Assembly (NCBI RefSeq): GCF_000426065.1
Contig: NZ_AUEQ01000009.1
Location: forward strand, 1-64,000
Source: Mycobacterium sp. URHD0025
Lineage (GTDB): Bacteria; Actinomycetota; Actinomycetes; Mycobacteriales; Mycobacteriaceae
DNA length: 64,000 nucleotides
Reading direction: 5' to 3'
Positions 15,312-22,658 of this stretch are shown here, in pieces. The notes under the pieces were generated by a model. It made no database searches, was not told the origin of the DNA, and saw only the letters and a program-made list of their open reading frames with translations. A program made the translations under genes and the position numbers. Numbering within the stretch: position 1 is the stretch's first letter; the number at the start of each line of letters is the position of its first letter.

Positions 15312-16460
15312 CTAGAGGCGTTCGATGATCGTGACGTTGGCGGTGCCGCCGCCCTCGCACATGGTCTGCAGCCCGTAGCGGCCGCCCGTGCGCTCCAGGG
15401 TGTTGAGCATGGTCGTGAACAGCTTGGCGCCGGTGGCTCCCAGCGGGTGCCCCAGGGCGATGGCGCCACCGCTCGGGTTGACCTTGGCCGGATCGGCCTT
15501 GGTCTCCTTGAGCCAGGCCAGCACGACGGGTGCGAAGGCCTCGTTGATCTCGACGGTGTCGATGTCGTCGATCGACAGGCCGGTCTTCTCCAGCGCGTAC
15601 TGGGTGGCCGGGATCGGGCCGGTCAGCATCATCACCGGATCGTCGCCACGCGCGCTGATGTGGTGGATGCGGGCGCGCGGCTTCAGGTTGTACTTGTTGA
15701 TCGCTTCCTCGGAGGCCAACAGGACTGCCGCCGCGCCATCGGAGATCTGGCTGGCGAGCGCGGCGGTCAGCCGGCCACCCTCGACCAGCGGCTTCAGCGA
15801 GGCGAGCTTCTCCAGCGTCGACTCGCGCGGGCCCTCGTCGACGCCGAAGTCACCGACCGGAACGATCTCGTTGTCGAAGTGCCCGGCACGGATCGCGGCG
15901 AACGCCCGCTGGTGGCTGTTGTAGGCGAACTCCTCCATCTCCTCGCGGGAGATGTCCCACTTCTCGGCGATCATCTCCGAGCCGCGGAACTGGGAGATCT
16001 CCTGGTCGCCGTAGCGGTGCAGCCAGTTCTTGGATTCGTTTGTGGGCGAGGTGAATCCGAATTCCTTACCGACCACCATGGCCGAGGAGATCGGGATCCA
16101 GCTCATGTTCTGCATTCCGCCGGCCAGGATCAGGTCGGCGGTGCCGGACATGATGGCCTGGGCGCCGAAGGAGATGGCCTGCTGGCTGGAGCCACACTGC
16201 CGGTCGACGGTGACGCCGGGGACTGCTTCGGGGTATCCCGCGGCCAGCCAGGTCAGCCGGCCGATGTTGCCGGCCTGCCCGCCGATGGCATCGACGCAGC
16301 CGACGATGACGTCGTCCACCGCACCCGGGTCCACGTCGGTGCGGTCGAAGATGGCGCGGAACGCGTGCACGCCGAGGTCGATCGGGTGCACCTCTGCCAG
16401 CGAGCCGTTCTTCTTTCCGACCGGCGTACGCACTGCGTCGACGATGTATGCCTCAGGCAT
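15312..16460 (-). CDS. fadA6: FadA6, thiolase of steroid C/D-ring degradation
   Basis: Acetyl-CoA acetyltransferase/thiolase of 382 residues. Nucleophile Cys in VDRQCGSSQQA (about residue 88), the NEAFA motif, GGAIALGHPLGATGA with the catalytic His, and the C-terminal Cys in MCEGGG complete the active site. In M. tuberculosis FadA6 (Rv3556c) is in the KstR2 regulon and cleaves a beta-ketoacyl-CoA formed after ring opening. Its start codon overlaps the kstR2 stop region by 8 bases, so regulator and enzyme form one transcript from the KstR2 box at 17086. Confidence 0.93.
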   Translation of the reverse strand: MPEAYIVDAVRTPVGKKNGSLAEVHPIDLGVHAFRAIFDRTDVDPGAVDDVIVGCVDAIGGQAGNIGRLTWLAAGYPEAVPGVTVDRQCGSSQQAISFGAQAIMSGTADLILAGGMQNMSWIPISSAMVVGKEFGFTSPTNESKNWLHRYGDQEISQFRGSEMIAEKWDISREEMEEFAYNSHQRAFAAIRAGHFDNEIVPVGDFGVDEGPRESTLEKLASLKPLVEGGRLTAALASQISDGAAAVLLASEEAINKYNLKPRARIHHISARGDDPVMMLTGPIPATQYALEKTGLSIDDIDTVEINEAFAPVVLAWLKETKADPAKVNPSGGAIALGHPLGATGAKLFTTMLNTLERTGGRYGLQTMCEGGGTANVTIIERL

Positions 16461-17076
16461 TGTTTGTCTCCTTTGACAGGGTGATTCCGCCGAGAACTAC
16501 GGCGAGGTACTGGCGGCCGACCTGTTCGGCCGTGAGTGGTCCGCCCGGCTGGTACCAGCGGACCGAAACCCAGGTGGTATCGCGGATGAACCGGTACACC
16601 AGGTCGACATCCAGATCGGGGCGGAAGGAGCCGTCGGCCATGCCCTGTTCCAGGATGTCCAACCACATCCGGCGCTGCTCTTTGTTGCGCTCATCGACGA
16701 AGCCGAACTGCGGCAGCGAGGACAACCGCTTGGCCTCGTCCTGGTAGATCACCACCTGCGCATGCCGATGCTCGATTGCCTCGAACGAAGTCATGAACAA
16801 CCCGGTGAGCCGCCCCAGCGGGGTGGACTCCTGATCCAGGATCTGCTCGTACCGGGCGAACAACCAGTCCAGGAAGTCCTTGAGCACTTCCTCGACCATC
16901 TGCTCTTTGGACTTGAAGTGGTGATAGAGGCTGCCCGACAGGATTCCCGCGGAGTCGGCGATATCGCGGACCGTCGTCGCCTTCAGTCCGCGTTCGGCAA
17001 ACATGGTCGCGGCCAGGTCCAGAAGCTCGTCGCGTCGGCTTGCCGGCTGGGCAGGGGTATCCGGCTCCATCGACAC
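16453..17076 (-). CDS. kstR2: KstR2, TetR-family repressor of the HIP catabolic regulon
   Basis: TetR-family regulator of 207 residues. The helix-turn-helix is near residues 30-60 (TVRDIADSAGILSGSLYHHFKSKEQ in parts: ADSAGI, LYHHFKSK), followed by the ligand-binding domain. KstR2 of M. tuberculosis (Rv3557c, about 200 residues) binds HIP-CoA, which releases it from DNA. GTG 17076 and ATG 17070 are both possible starts. The operator at 17086-17099 is directly upstream, so it represses itself and fadA6. The AlkD-like gene ends only 26 bases upstream, so the kstR2 promoter must overlap that gene's end. Confidence 0.94.
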   Translation of the reverse strand: MSMEPDTPAQPASRRDELLDLAATMFAERGLKATTVRDIADSAGILSGSLYHHFKSKEQMVEEVLKDFLDWLFARYEQILDQESTPLGRLTGLFMTSFEAIEHRHAQVVIYQDEAKRLSSLPQFGFVDERNKEQRRMWLDILEQGMADGSFRPDLDVDLVYRFIRDTTWVSVRWYQPGGPLTAEQVGRQYLAVVLGGITLSKETNNA

Positions 17077-17085
17077 AGCATAGCA

Positions 17086-17099
17086 ACCAAGCGCTTGCT
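17086..17099. promoter_or_regulatory. KstR2 operator upstream of kstR2-fadA6
   Basis: ACCAAGCGCTTGCT matches AnCAAGnnCTTGnT. It fills most of the 26-base gap between the kstR2 start and the stop of the AlkD-like gene. Confidence 0.92.
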
Positions 17100-17102
17100 A
17101 GG

Positions 17103-17783
17103 TCACCCCCGGAGCGAATCGGTCTTCCGACGCACCATCTCGGCGATCCAGACGGGGGCATACGGAGATGTGCATCCCGGTGACGTCGGGTAGTCCTTGA
17201 GTACCGCCAGGCGTTCGCCGATCTCGATGGCCCGAGCGCGATGTCCGGGGTGCTCGATCCCGATTTGAGCCAAGCAGGTGTTCATCGCCCACTGCAGGCG
17301 AGCCGGGGCATCGTTCATCTCAGCCTCGATGACATCGAGCAACGCGTCGAGATCGAGACCGTCGGGCTTCTTCGCCACCCGATCGGCGGTCAGAGACCAC
17401 CCGGCACCGGCGACCACTGGATCCGGGTCGACGCACCAGGCCACCCGCAGCTCTTCTGTGTTCGGGTTCTTCTTCACCACGTAGTTCACGAGCCAGTCAT
17501 GAACCTTGGGCGCACGGGCCTCGCGCAGCATGCTGTCCAGCTCGTCGCGCCCGAAGTCCTTCGGCCGACAGATCAGCAGCGCCAGCAGTCTCGCCGCCGT
17601 GTCACCCGTCCCCCAGAGCTGTTGTGCCAGTTCCTGTTGCGATTTCAGTCGCTTCGCGAGTGCTCGCAGCTTGCTGAGGTTCACGCCGTGATCATCGCCA
17701 TGCCTCTCGTTGACCTCGCGCATCTTCGGGTCTTCGAGCCCTGCCAACTCCGCCATCACATCGGCCAGCTTGGTCTCGGCCAC
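17103..17783 (-). CDS. DNA alkylation repair protein, AlkD-like HEAT-repeat family
   Basis: A 226-residue, all-helical protein resembling the DNA alkylation repair (AlkD/COG4912) group. Its C-terminal segment YPTSPGCTSPYAPVWIAEMV (about residues 199-218) is a recognisable conserved block of actinobacterial members. AlkD-type enzymes remove N3/N7-alkylated purines without flipping the base, but the catalytic residues cannot be located safely without a structure-based alignment. It is on the minus strand upstream of kstR2, with the same direction, and read-through into kstR2 is possible. It lies between kstR2 and the small exported protein gene. Confidence 0.7.
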   Translation of the reverse strand: MAETKLADVMAELAGLEDPKMREVNERHGDDHGVNLSKLRALAKRLKSQQELAQQLWGTGDTAARLLALLICRPKDFGRDELDSMLREARAPKVHDWLVNYVVKKNPNTEELRVAWCVDPDPVVAGAGWSLTADRVAKKPDGLDLDALLDVIEAEMNDAPARLQWAMNTCLAQIGIEHPGHRARAIEIGERLAVLKDYPTSPGCTSPYAPVWIAEMVRRKTDSLRG

Positions 17784-17868
17784 ATCCGCCTCCCGTTGAT
17801 CGAGTGCGGAATTCAGCCTACGGCGGCAAAACGCGCCGGCCGGCAGCTGAGCTTGCTCCAGACAAGCG

Positions 17869-17905
17869 ATGGGGTCCGGGACAGCACGGCTGCGCCGGAC
17901 CCCAT
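17869..17905 (-). terminator. Hairpin after the proline-rich exported protein gene
   Basis: An 11-bp perfect stem, ATGGGGTCCGG / CCGGACCCCAT, with a 15-base loop, starts 10 bases beyond the stop of the minus-strand gene at 17916. Confidence 0.6.
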
Positions 17906-17915
17906 TCGTAGTCGA

Positions 17916-18155
17916 TCAGCAGGGTGTGAACGGCAGGCAGGGGCCGCGTCCCGGAGGCGGCGGCAGACCCGGCCCTGGCGGCGGCAGACCCGGACCCGGT
18001 CCGAATCCCGGTCCACCCGGACCGCAGGGCGCGCCCGGCGGGCAAGGTGGAGGCGGTGCCGCAGCGGCAACCGCAGAACCGATGGTTGCTCCCCCGCACA
18101 GCGACAGTGCAATCAGGGCCGAACCTACGGCCGCTCGACGTTTCATCGTCCGCAC
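17916..18155 (-). CDS. Small exported proline/glycine-rich protein
   Basis: A 79-residue precursor. An N-terminal signal peptide (MRTMKRRAAVGSALIAL, hydrophobic core, cleavage expected after AVAAAA near residue 34) leads to a mature part of about 45 residues made almost only of Pro and Gly with four Cys (PPCPPGAPC near its start, CLPFTPC at the end). The two Cys pairs at both ends could form disulfides outside the cell. GTG 18155 is preferred because GAGGAAG lies 6 bases upstream. It diverges from the response regulator gene at 18414. Function unknown; a second protein of the same design is at 20674. Confidence 0.75.
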   Translation of the reverse strand: MRTMKRRAAVGSALIALSLCGGATIGSAVAAAAPPPPCPPGAPCGPGGPGFGPGPGLPPPGPGLPPPPGRGPCLPFTPC

Positions 18156-18413
18156 AATTCACTTCCTCTCAATATCGATACGTACACATCGCCGCCGCGG
18201 CAGGACATCGGGCGACAGACCAATGGTGTCGAAACGGACTATGCGGCCGCTTTCGCTCCCCTGTCCCCCATCTATGAATCCAGCCAGCGCAGACCGGCCC
18301 CGCCCCTGCGTCCTCTTCATAGCTGTGCCACACAATCACCACAGTCGACGCACAACGCGACTTACGACAATTTGCCGGTGCCCAGTTCCGACGACGCCGC
18401 CTTTGAAAAATTG

Positions 18414-19142
18414 ATGTCCGCCAATGCGCGGGCCGTGATGACGCGCGCTGACGGCAGCCCGATTCAGGTGCTCGTGGTCGATGACGAACCCGGACTGGCC
18501 GAGTTGGTATCCATGGCGCTGCGATACGAAGGCTGGCAGGTCTCCATTGCGGCCGACGGATCATCGGCGATCCGCCAAGCCCACCAGAATCCGCCCGACG
18601 TCGTCGTCCTGGACATCATGCTGCCGGACATCGATGGACTCGAACTACTTCGGAAGCTCCGCGAGACGCGACCCGGACTGCCATTGCTCCTGCTGACCGC
18701 CAAGGAGTCACTCGAAGACCGCATCGCCGGGCTCGCCGCCGGCGGCGACGACTACGTCACCAAACCTTTCAGCGTCGAAGAACTCGTGCTGCGGTTGCGT
18801 GCGCTCATGCGGCGTACCGGCGTTTCCGACGACACCGGGGCGTCAAAGCTCGTCGTCGGCGATCTGGTGCTGGACGAAGACAGCCACGAGGTCTTCCGAG
18901 GTGGGGACGAAATTACTTTGACAGCAACTGAATTCGAGCTGCTTCGGTACCTCATGCACAACTCCAGACGGGCGCTGACCAAGGCGCAGATCCTCAGCCA
19001 CGTGTGGAACTACGACTTCGACGGGCGTTCCAATGTCATCGAGCTCTACATCTCCTACTTGCGCCGGAAAATCGACGCGGGCCGCACACCGATGATCCAC
19101 ACGCTCCGCGGTACCGGATATGTCCTCAAACCGCCCCGCTGA
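18414..19142 (+). CDS. OmpR-family response regulator
   Basis: A 242-residue two-component regulator. The receiver domain (about residues 15-130) has the acidic pair DDE, phospho-acceptor Asp in VVLDIMLPDIDG, a switch Thr in LLLTAKES and Lys in YVTKPF. The winged-helix DNA-binding domain (about residues 145-240) ends in LRGTGYVLKP. It resembles the PhoP/TrcR/TcrX branch of mycobacterial regulators. The start is uncertain: ATG 18414 or ATG 18438 in the same frame, without a clear ribosome site. The reading frame stays open far upstream, but that part overlaps AlkD antisense and is not coding. The kinase gene overlaps its 3' end by 23 bases. Confidence 0.88.
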   Translation: MSANARAVMTRADGSPIQVLVVDDEPGLAELVSMALRYEGWQVSIAADGSSAIRQAHQNPPDVVVLDIMLPDIDGLELLRKLRETRPGLPLLLLTAKESLEDRIAGLAAGGDDYVTKPFSVEELVLRLRALMRRTGVSDDTGASKLVVGDLVLDEDSHEVFRGGDEITLTATEFELLRYLMHNSRRALTKAQILSHVWNYDFDGRSNVIELYISYLRRKIDAGRTPMIHTLRGTGYVLKPPR

Positions 19143-20622
19143 GCCACGACCGCCGGTTCGGCTGCGACGCCCCCGGACGTGGTCACTGCAGGCCCGCCTG
19201 CTGCTTGTCCTCGCTGGGTTACTCACCTTCGTGTGCTGCGGCATCGGAGCCGGGACGCTGCTGGCCATGAACCATTTCCTGACCGAACAGTTGGAGCACC
19301 AGGTACTCGACGCCGGATCACGATCGATAGTGTTCCAAAACTTCGGGCCCCCACCGTTCGTGCGGTTCGACGGCCCCGGACCGATGTTCCTCGACGCCCC
19401 AGGTCAGTCGGTCGGCACCGTGGGAGCTCTGGTCGCCGACGGCCACACCTCCGAGGCGGCCGTGATCGCTTCCGACGGAGACCGACGGGAGCTCTCGCCC
19501 AAAGCTTTCGAGCAACTGTCCGGGATCGGAAAACAAACTCTGGTCCGCATCGATCTGGACGGACTCGGCGACTACAAACTCGTCAACGTCGCCGCCGACG
19601 ACGGGCGGACAGTCGTCGCCGGTCTGCCCATGGCTGGCGTCACCAAGACCCTTCTGTCGACGTTTGGCTTCTTCAGTGCCGTCGCGGCAACCGCGTTGAT
19701 CCTGGCCACTGCGGCCGGGATCGTGATCATCCGGCGCCAGTTTGCACCACTGTCGCGGGTCGCGGCCGCCGCGTACCGGGTCGCCCAGCTCGAACTCGAC
19801 CGCGGTGAAGTCGACCTGCCGACGCCCCTGGTTCCCGTTGACCCAGACAGTGCCCGTACCGAAGTTGGCCAACTGGGTTCGGCCTTCAACCAGATGCTGG
19901 ACCGCATCGCCGACGCGCTCGCGGTGCGGCACGCCAGCGAGACACGGGTACGCCAGTTCGTCGCCGACGCCAGCCATGAACTGCGTACACCACTGGCGTC
20001 TATCCGGGGCTACACCGAACTGGCTCGCCGCAGACTTGCCGGCTGCCCGGACGACCTCGCTCATGCGATCGAACGCGTCGACGCGGAATCCAAACGGATG
20101 ACCCAACTGGTCGAAGACATGCTGCTGTTGGCGCGCATGGACGCCGGTCGCCTGCTCGACTACGCATCTGTCGATCTGTCCGAGCTCACCGTAGACGCCG
20201 TGAGCGACGCTCACATCGCGGGGCCCGTCCATCGCTGGTCGGTCAACGTGCCCGACGAACCGGTACTGGTCACCGCAGACCGGCTCCGGGTACACCAGAT
20301 GCTGGCGAACCTGCTGACGAATGCCCGGGTGCACACGCCCCCGGGGACCGGGGTGGACACCACCCTGCGCCGACGCGGAAAAGATCAGGTGGTCTTGACG
20401 GTGACCGACAACGGGCCAGGAATCCCGAAGGACCAACAAACCGAGATATTCGAACGTTTCGCCCGCGGCGACTCATCCCGGTCCCGGCGCGCCGGGAGCA
20501 CAGGTTTGGGCCTGGCCATCGTTCGAGCACTCGTCAAGGCCCACGACGGCACGATCGAGGTTCAAAGCGTTCCGGGCAAAACATCGTTCGCCATAACGCT
20601 TCCCGCGATCATCCCGGACTAG
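19120..20622 (+). CDS. Sensor histidine kinase partner of the 18414 regulator
   Basis: A 500-residue membrane sensor kinase. Helix 1 is about residues 26-48, an extracytoplasmic sensor loop of about 125 residues follows, helix 2 is about residues 180-203, then HAMP. The phospho-acceptor His is in SHELRTPLASIRGY (about residue 289), and the ATP-binding domain has N-box NLLTNARVH, DNGPGIP and GSTGLGLAIV. All catalytic parts are intact. It starts inside the end of the response regulator gene (overlap 23 bases), so expression is coupled. The stimulus is unknown. A strong convergent terminator follows at 20633. Confidence 0.9.
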   Translation: MSSNRPAEPRPPVRLRRPRTWSLQARLLLVLAGLLTFVCCGIGAGTLLAMNHFLTEQLEHQVLDAGSRSIVFQNFGPPPFVRFDGPGPMFLDAPGQSVGTVGALVADGHTSEAAVIASDGDRRELSPKAFEQLSGIGKQTLVRIDLDGLGDYKLVNVAADDGRTVVAGLPMAGVTKTLLSTFGFFSAVAATALILATAAGIVIIRRQFAPLSRVAAAAYRVAQLELDRGEVDLPTPLVPVDPDSARTEVGQLGSAFNQMLDRIADALAVRHASETRVRQFVADASHELRTPLASIRGYTELARRRLAGCPDDLAHAIERVDAESKRMTQLVEDMLLLARMDAGRLLDYASVDLSELTVDAVSDAHIAGPVHRWSVNVPDEPVLVTADRLRVHQMLANLLTNARVHTPPGTGVDTTLRRRGKDQVVLTVTDNGPGIPKDQQTEIFERFARGDSSRSRRAGSTGLGLAIVRALVKAHDGTIEVQSVPGKTSFAITLPAIIPD

Positions 20623-20632
20623 ACGGCCCCGA

Positions 20633-20664
20633 GGGTGCGGCGCGCAGTCGTACGCGCCGCACCC
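20633..20664. terminator. Bidirectional hairpin terminator between convergent genes
   Basis: A perfect 12-bp GC-rich stem, GGGTGCGGCGCG / CGCGCCGCACCC, with an 8-base loop, lies between the kinase stop (20622) and the stop of the minus-strand small exported protein (20674). It can serve both. Confidence 0.8.
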
Positions 20665-20673
20665 GCAGTTTCG

Positions 20674-20895
20674 CTAGCGGGGGCCGGGACCGCCCGGATG
20701 GCCCGGGGCGGGCGCGGGAGCGCCGGGGCCCGGAGGCGGGCACGGCTGCAGCGGTGCACACGGGGCCGGGGCGGGGCCTGGTCCGGGCGGCGGGGGCGGA
20801 GCGGCATTGGCCACCCCACTGAATCCCAATGCAGCCAGCGACATTCCACCGAGGATTGCGACTCCGCCGATCAGGCGGCGCGGATGCGACTTCAT
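20674..20895 (-). CDS. Second small exported proline-rich protein
   Basis: A 73-residue precursor with a clear signal peptide (basic MKSHPRR, hydrophobic core GGVAILGGMSLAALGF, cleavage after ANA near residue 31). The mature part of about 42 residues is Pro/Gly/Ala rich with two Cys (APCAPLQPCPP). ATG 20895 is chosen because AAAGGA is 6 bases upstream; the ATG at 20901 is too close to it. It has the same design as the protein at 17916, and the two bracket the two-component system on both sides, both on the minus strand. They may be regulated by it or belong to the same envelope process. Function unknown. Confidence 0.75.
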   Translation of the reverse strand: MKSHPRRLIGGVAILGGMSLAALGFSGVANAAPPPPPGPGPAPAPCAPLQPCPPPGPGAPAPAPGHPGGPGPR

Positions 20896-21187
20896 TCTCA
20901 TTCCTTTCCGTGCGCGGACCCCTAATTTGACACCGCCTGCACCGCAGCAACTTTGGCGCACGACGATCTCTTCACCGCAACGGAAACATTACAGTCTGCA
21001 CACTATGGAAACACTGTGCGAAACCTATGCCTGATATTGGAATGCATTGCACTGCATCGTATTTAGACATTACCAGGAAATGATAGCTATGACACAGGAT
21101 CTTGATAGCTAACGCTTATCCTCAGCACTACCTGCCCGCGAACGGCTGAAACCGAGATAACTTGGCCGACGCGGTAAGACCACACGG
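20896..21187. other. AT-rich intergenic region with paired direct repeats
   Basis: This 292-base gap is clearly lower in GC than its surroundings, especially 20980-21115. It contains TGATAGCTA twice (21081-21089 and 21103-21111, 22 bases apart) and GGAAACA twice (20982-20988 and 21007-21013, 25 bases apart). Such spacing, near two helical turns, is common for OmpR-type regulator sites. It contains the promoter of the small exported protein gene. No gene is visible. Confidence 0.5.
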
Positions 21188-21835
21188 TCAAGCGGGCTGA
21201 GGCACGCTCCCGACGACCGAGACCTCGGGCATCCTTGCGGCCGCACGCCTGGACAACACCACAGACAGCGCGGTTGCCGCGACCAGGACCACCAACGCCA
21301 CGGCACCAGCCGATACCGACGTCGGCCACACCCCGTTCAACAACAAGATGGCCGGCACGGTGCAGGTCGGGATTCCCAGCAGCACCAAGAACCATCCGGT
21401 GAAGTGGCCCAGGTCGATCCGGCCGGCTTTCGTCACCCCGAGCCCCATGAGGACGAAGAACAGCGTCCACATGATCGCCCAGGTCGCCCAGATGACGGTG
21501 AACACCGGATCGGTCTGGACGCTCTTGATCGCGTAGTACGCCGCGATCACCGCGACGAACGTGCTGTACCAACCGAATCCGCGCGGATCGATGTCGAAGA
21601 TCTGGATGAAACCGAACCACAGATAGGTGAATCCGAACAGGTAACTCGGCCATGTCGCGTTGACGATGCCGGGATCGCCTCCCGCTTGGGCGAGGACGAG
21701 GGTGGGCAGAACCACCTGGGCCGCACCGACGAAGAGGTTGAGCGGCGCAGCTCCCCGGGGATCGACGATCCCGATCGAGACCAGCCCGTTGACGAACAGC
21801 GCCACGCCGACGAGAAGCAGCCCGACGTTTCCCAT
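21188..21835 (-). CDS. AmiS/UreI family amide/urea channel
   Basis: A 215-residue protein with six membrane helices of the AmiS/UreI family, which form proton-gated or passive channels for urea and short-chain amides. Family features include the start MGNVGLLLVGVALFVNG, the aromatic WPSYLFGFTYLWFG in helix 3 and a Trp-rich WATWAIMW segment. The gene starts on the last base of the stop codon of the hydrolase gene upstream (TGATG), so the two are translationally coupled. The pairing suggests that the channel imports the substrate, or exports the product, of the hydrolase. No amidase or urease genes are nearby. Confidence 0.85.
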   Translation of the reverse strand: MGNVGLLLVGVALFVNGLVSIGIVDPRGAAPLNLFVGAAQVVLPTLVLAQAGGDPGIVNATWPSYLFGFTYLWFGFIQIFDIDPRGFGWYSTFVAVIAAYYAIKSVQTDPVFTVIWATWAIMWTLFFVLMGLGVTKAGRIDLGHFTGWFLVLLGIPTCTVPAILLLNGVWPTSVSAGAVALVVLVAATALSVVLSRRAAARMPEVSVVGSVPQPA

Positions 21836-22593
21836 CAGCGGCCGATCCATTCCACGAACTGGTCCGACGTGATGACCGGTGCGAAGAAGTTGTTGATCCG
21901 CTCGAACGCTGCCCGCTCCTGGTCGGGGTGTGCCGCACCGGTCGCATCGCCGATCACGATCGGCAACAGACCGTGATCGCGCGCCGCGCGGGCATTGCCT
22001 TCCACGCACCAATCGAGATGGATCCCGGTGAGCACCAACACCTCGACCCGCTGCCGACTCAGTGCGCCGGGCAGGTCGGTGCCGACGAACGCCGTCTGCA
22101 GCGCCTTCTCGTACAACTCGTTGTCGCCCGGCTCGACCAGGTCGCGCAGTTCTCCGACAAGTTCGTTGTCCCAGGCGATCTGCTCAGGCGTGGCATCAAT
22201 GTGTCCGGTCCAGCCGTCGTACTGCACCCGGTCGAAATCAGTCTTCGGGTAGTCGTCACGGAACACCGAGAACCCGATCCAGTTGAACGAGACGAAGTTC
22301 GGGGCCGAGCGCGCCGCTTTCGCCACCTTCACCGTCGCGTCGAGACTGCCGCGGAACGCGTGCCCTTCGGCGTATTGGACCCCACCCGGCTTGTACAGCG
22401 AGTTGGATTGGCTGATCGACAGAAAAGCGGCCGGCCGGGAGAGAATCTCGCGAAAATCCAGGCGTTCCCACTGCTTGGCCAGCGGTGGGATGGCGGCCCG
22501 GTTGTCGACCGGATAGCCGAGCTCCTCTGGATCGAGCGCGATCGGTTCCAGCGGAGTGGTTCGAGAAGAGCCCTCGACGGAGAGTGCGGTCAC
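21835..22593 (-). CDS. Isochorismatase-fold cysteine hydrolase
   Basis: A 252-residue cysteine hydrolase (nicotinamidase/isochorismatase superfamily). The C-terminal half is canonical: Lys in YEKALQTAF (about residue 155), the beta strand LVLTGIHLDWC with the nucleophilic Cys (about residue 191) and GDATGA. The N-terminal strand, normally ending in D-x-Q, reads FLSISQSN, so the usual catalytic Asp is replaced by Ser or lies elsewhere. There is also an N-terminal extension of about 45 residues. GTG 22593 is chosen with GAAGG about 8 bases upstream. Coupled to an amide channel, it is plausibly an amidase; the substrate is unknown. Confidence 0.75.
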   Translation of the reverse strand: MTALSVEGSSRTTPLEPIALDPEELGYPVDNRAAIPPLAKQWERLDFREILSRPAAFLSISQSNSLYKPGGVQYAEGHAFRGSLDATVKVAKAARSAPNFVSFNWIGFSVFRDDYPKTDFDRVQYDGWTGHIDATPEQIAWDNELVGELRDLVEPGDNELYEKALQTAFVGTDLPGALSRQRVEVLVLTGIHLDWCVEGNARAARDHGLLPIVIGDATGAAHPDQERAAFERINNFFAPVITSDQFVEWIGR

Positions 22594-22658
22594 ACGGCAT
22601 ACCTTCGGCCGGTGACGGCGAGGTTGACAGTCTTTGAATCTCCGCGATTCTGGCGCAC

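Noticed and set aside
17930-18070. G-rich repetitive tract as a possible G-quadruplex or tandem repeat element
   Set aside because: Fully explained by Pro/Gly codons of the minus-strand small exported protein.
17241-18413. Very long N-terminal extension of the response regulator frame (open from 17241)
   Set aside because: It runs antisense through the AlkD-like gene and the proline-rich gene, and its translation has no domain character; the receiver domain begins near 18450.
18414-20622. Naming the two-component system PhoPR or TrcRS
   Set aside because: Resemblance to several mycobacterial OmpR-family pairs is similar by eye, and the sensor domain gives no decisive match; the name was left open.
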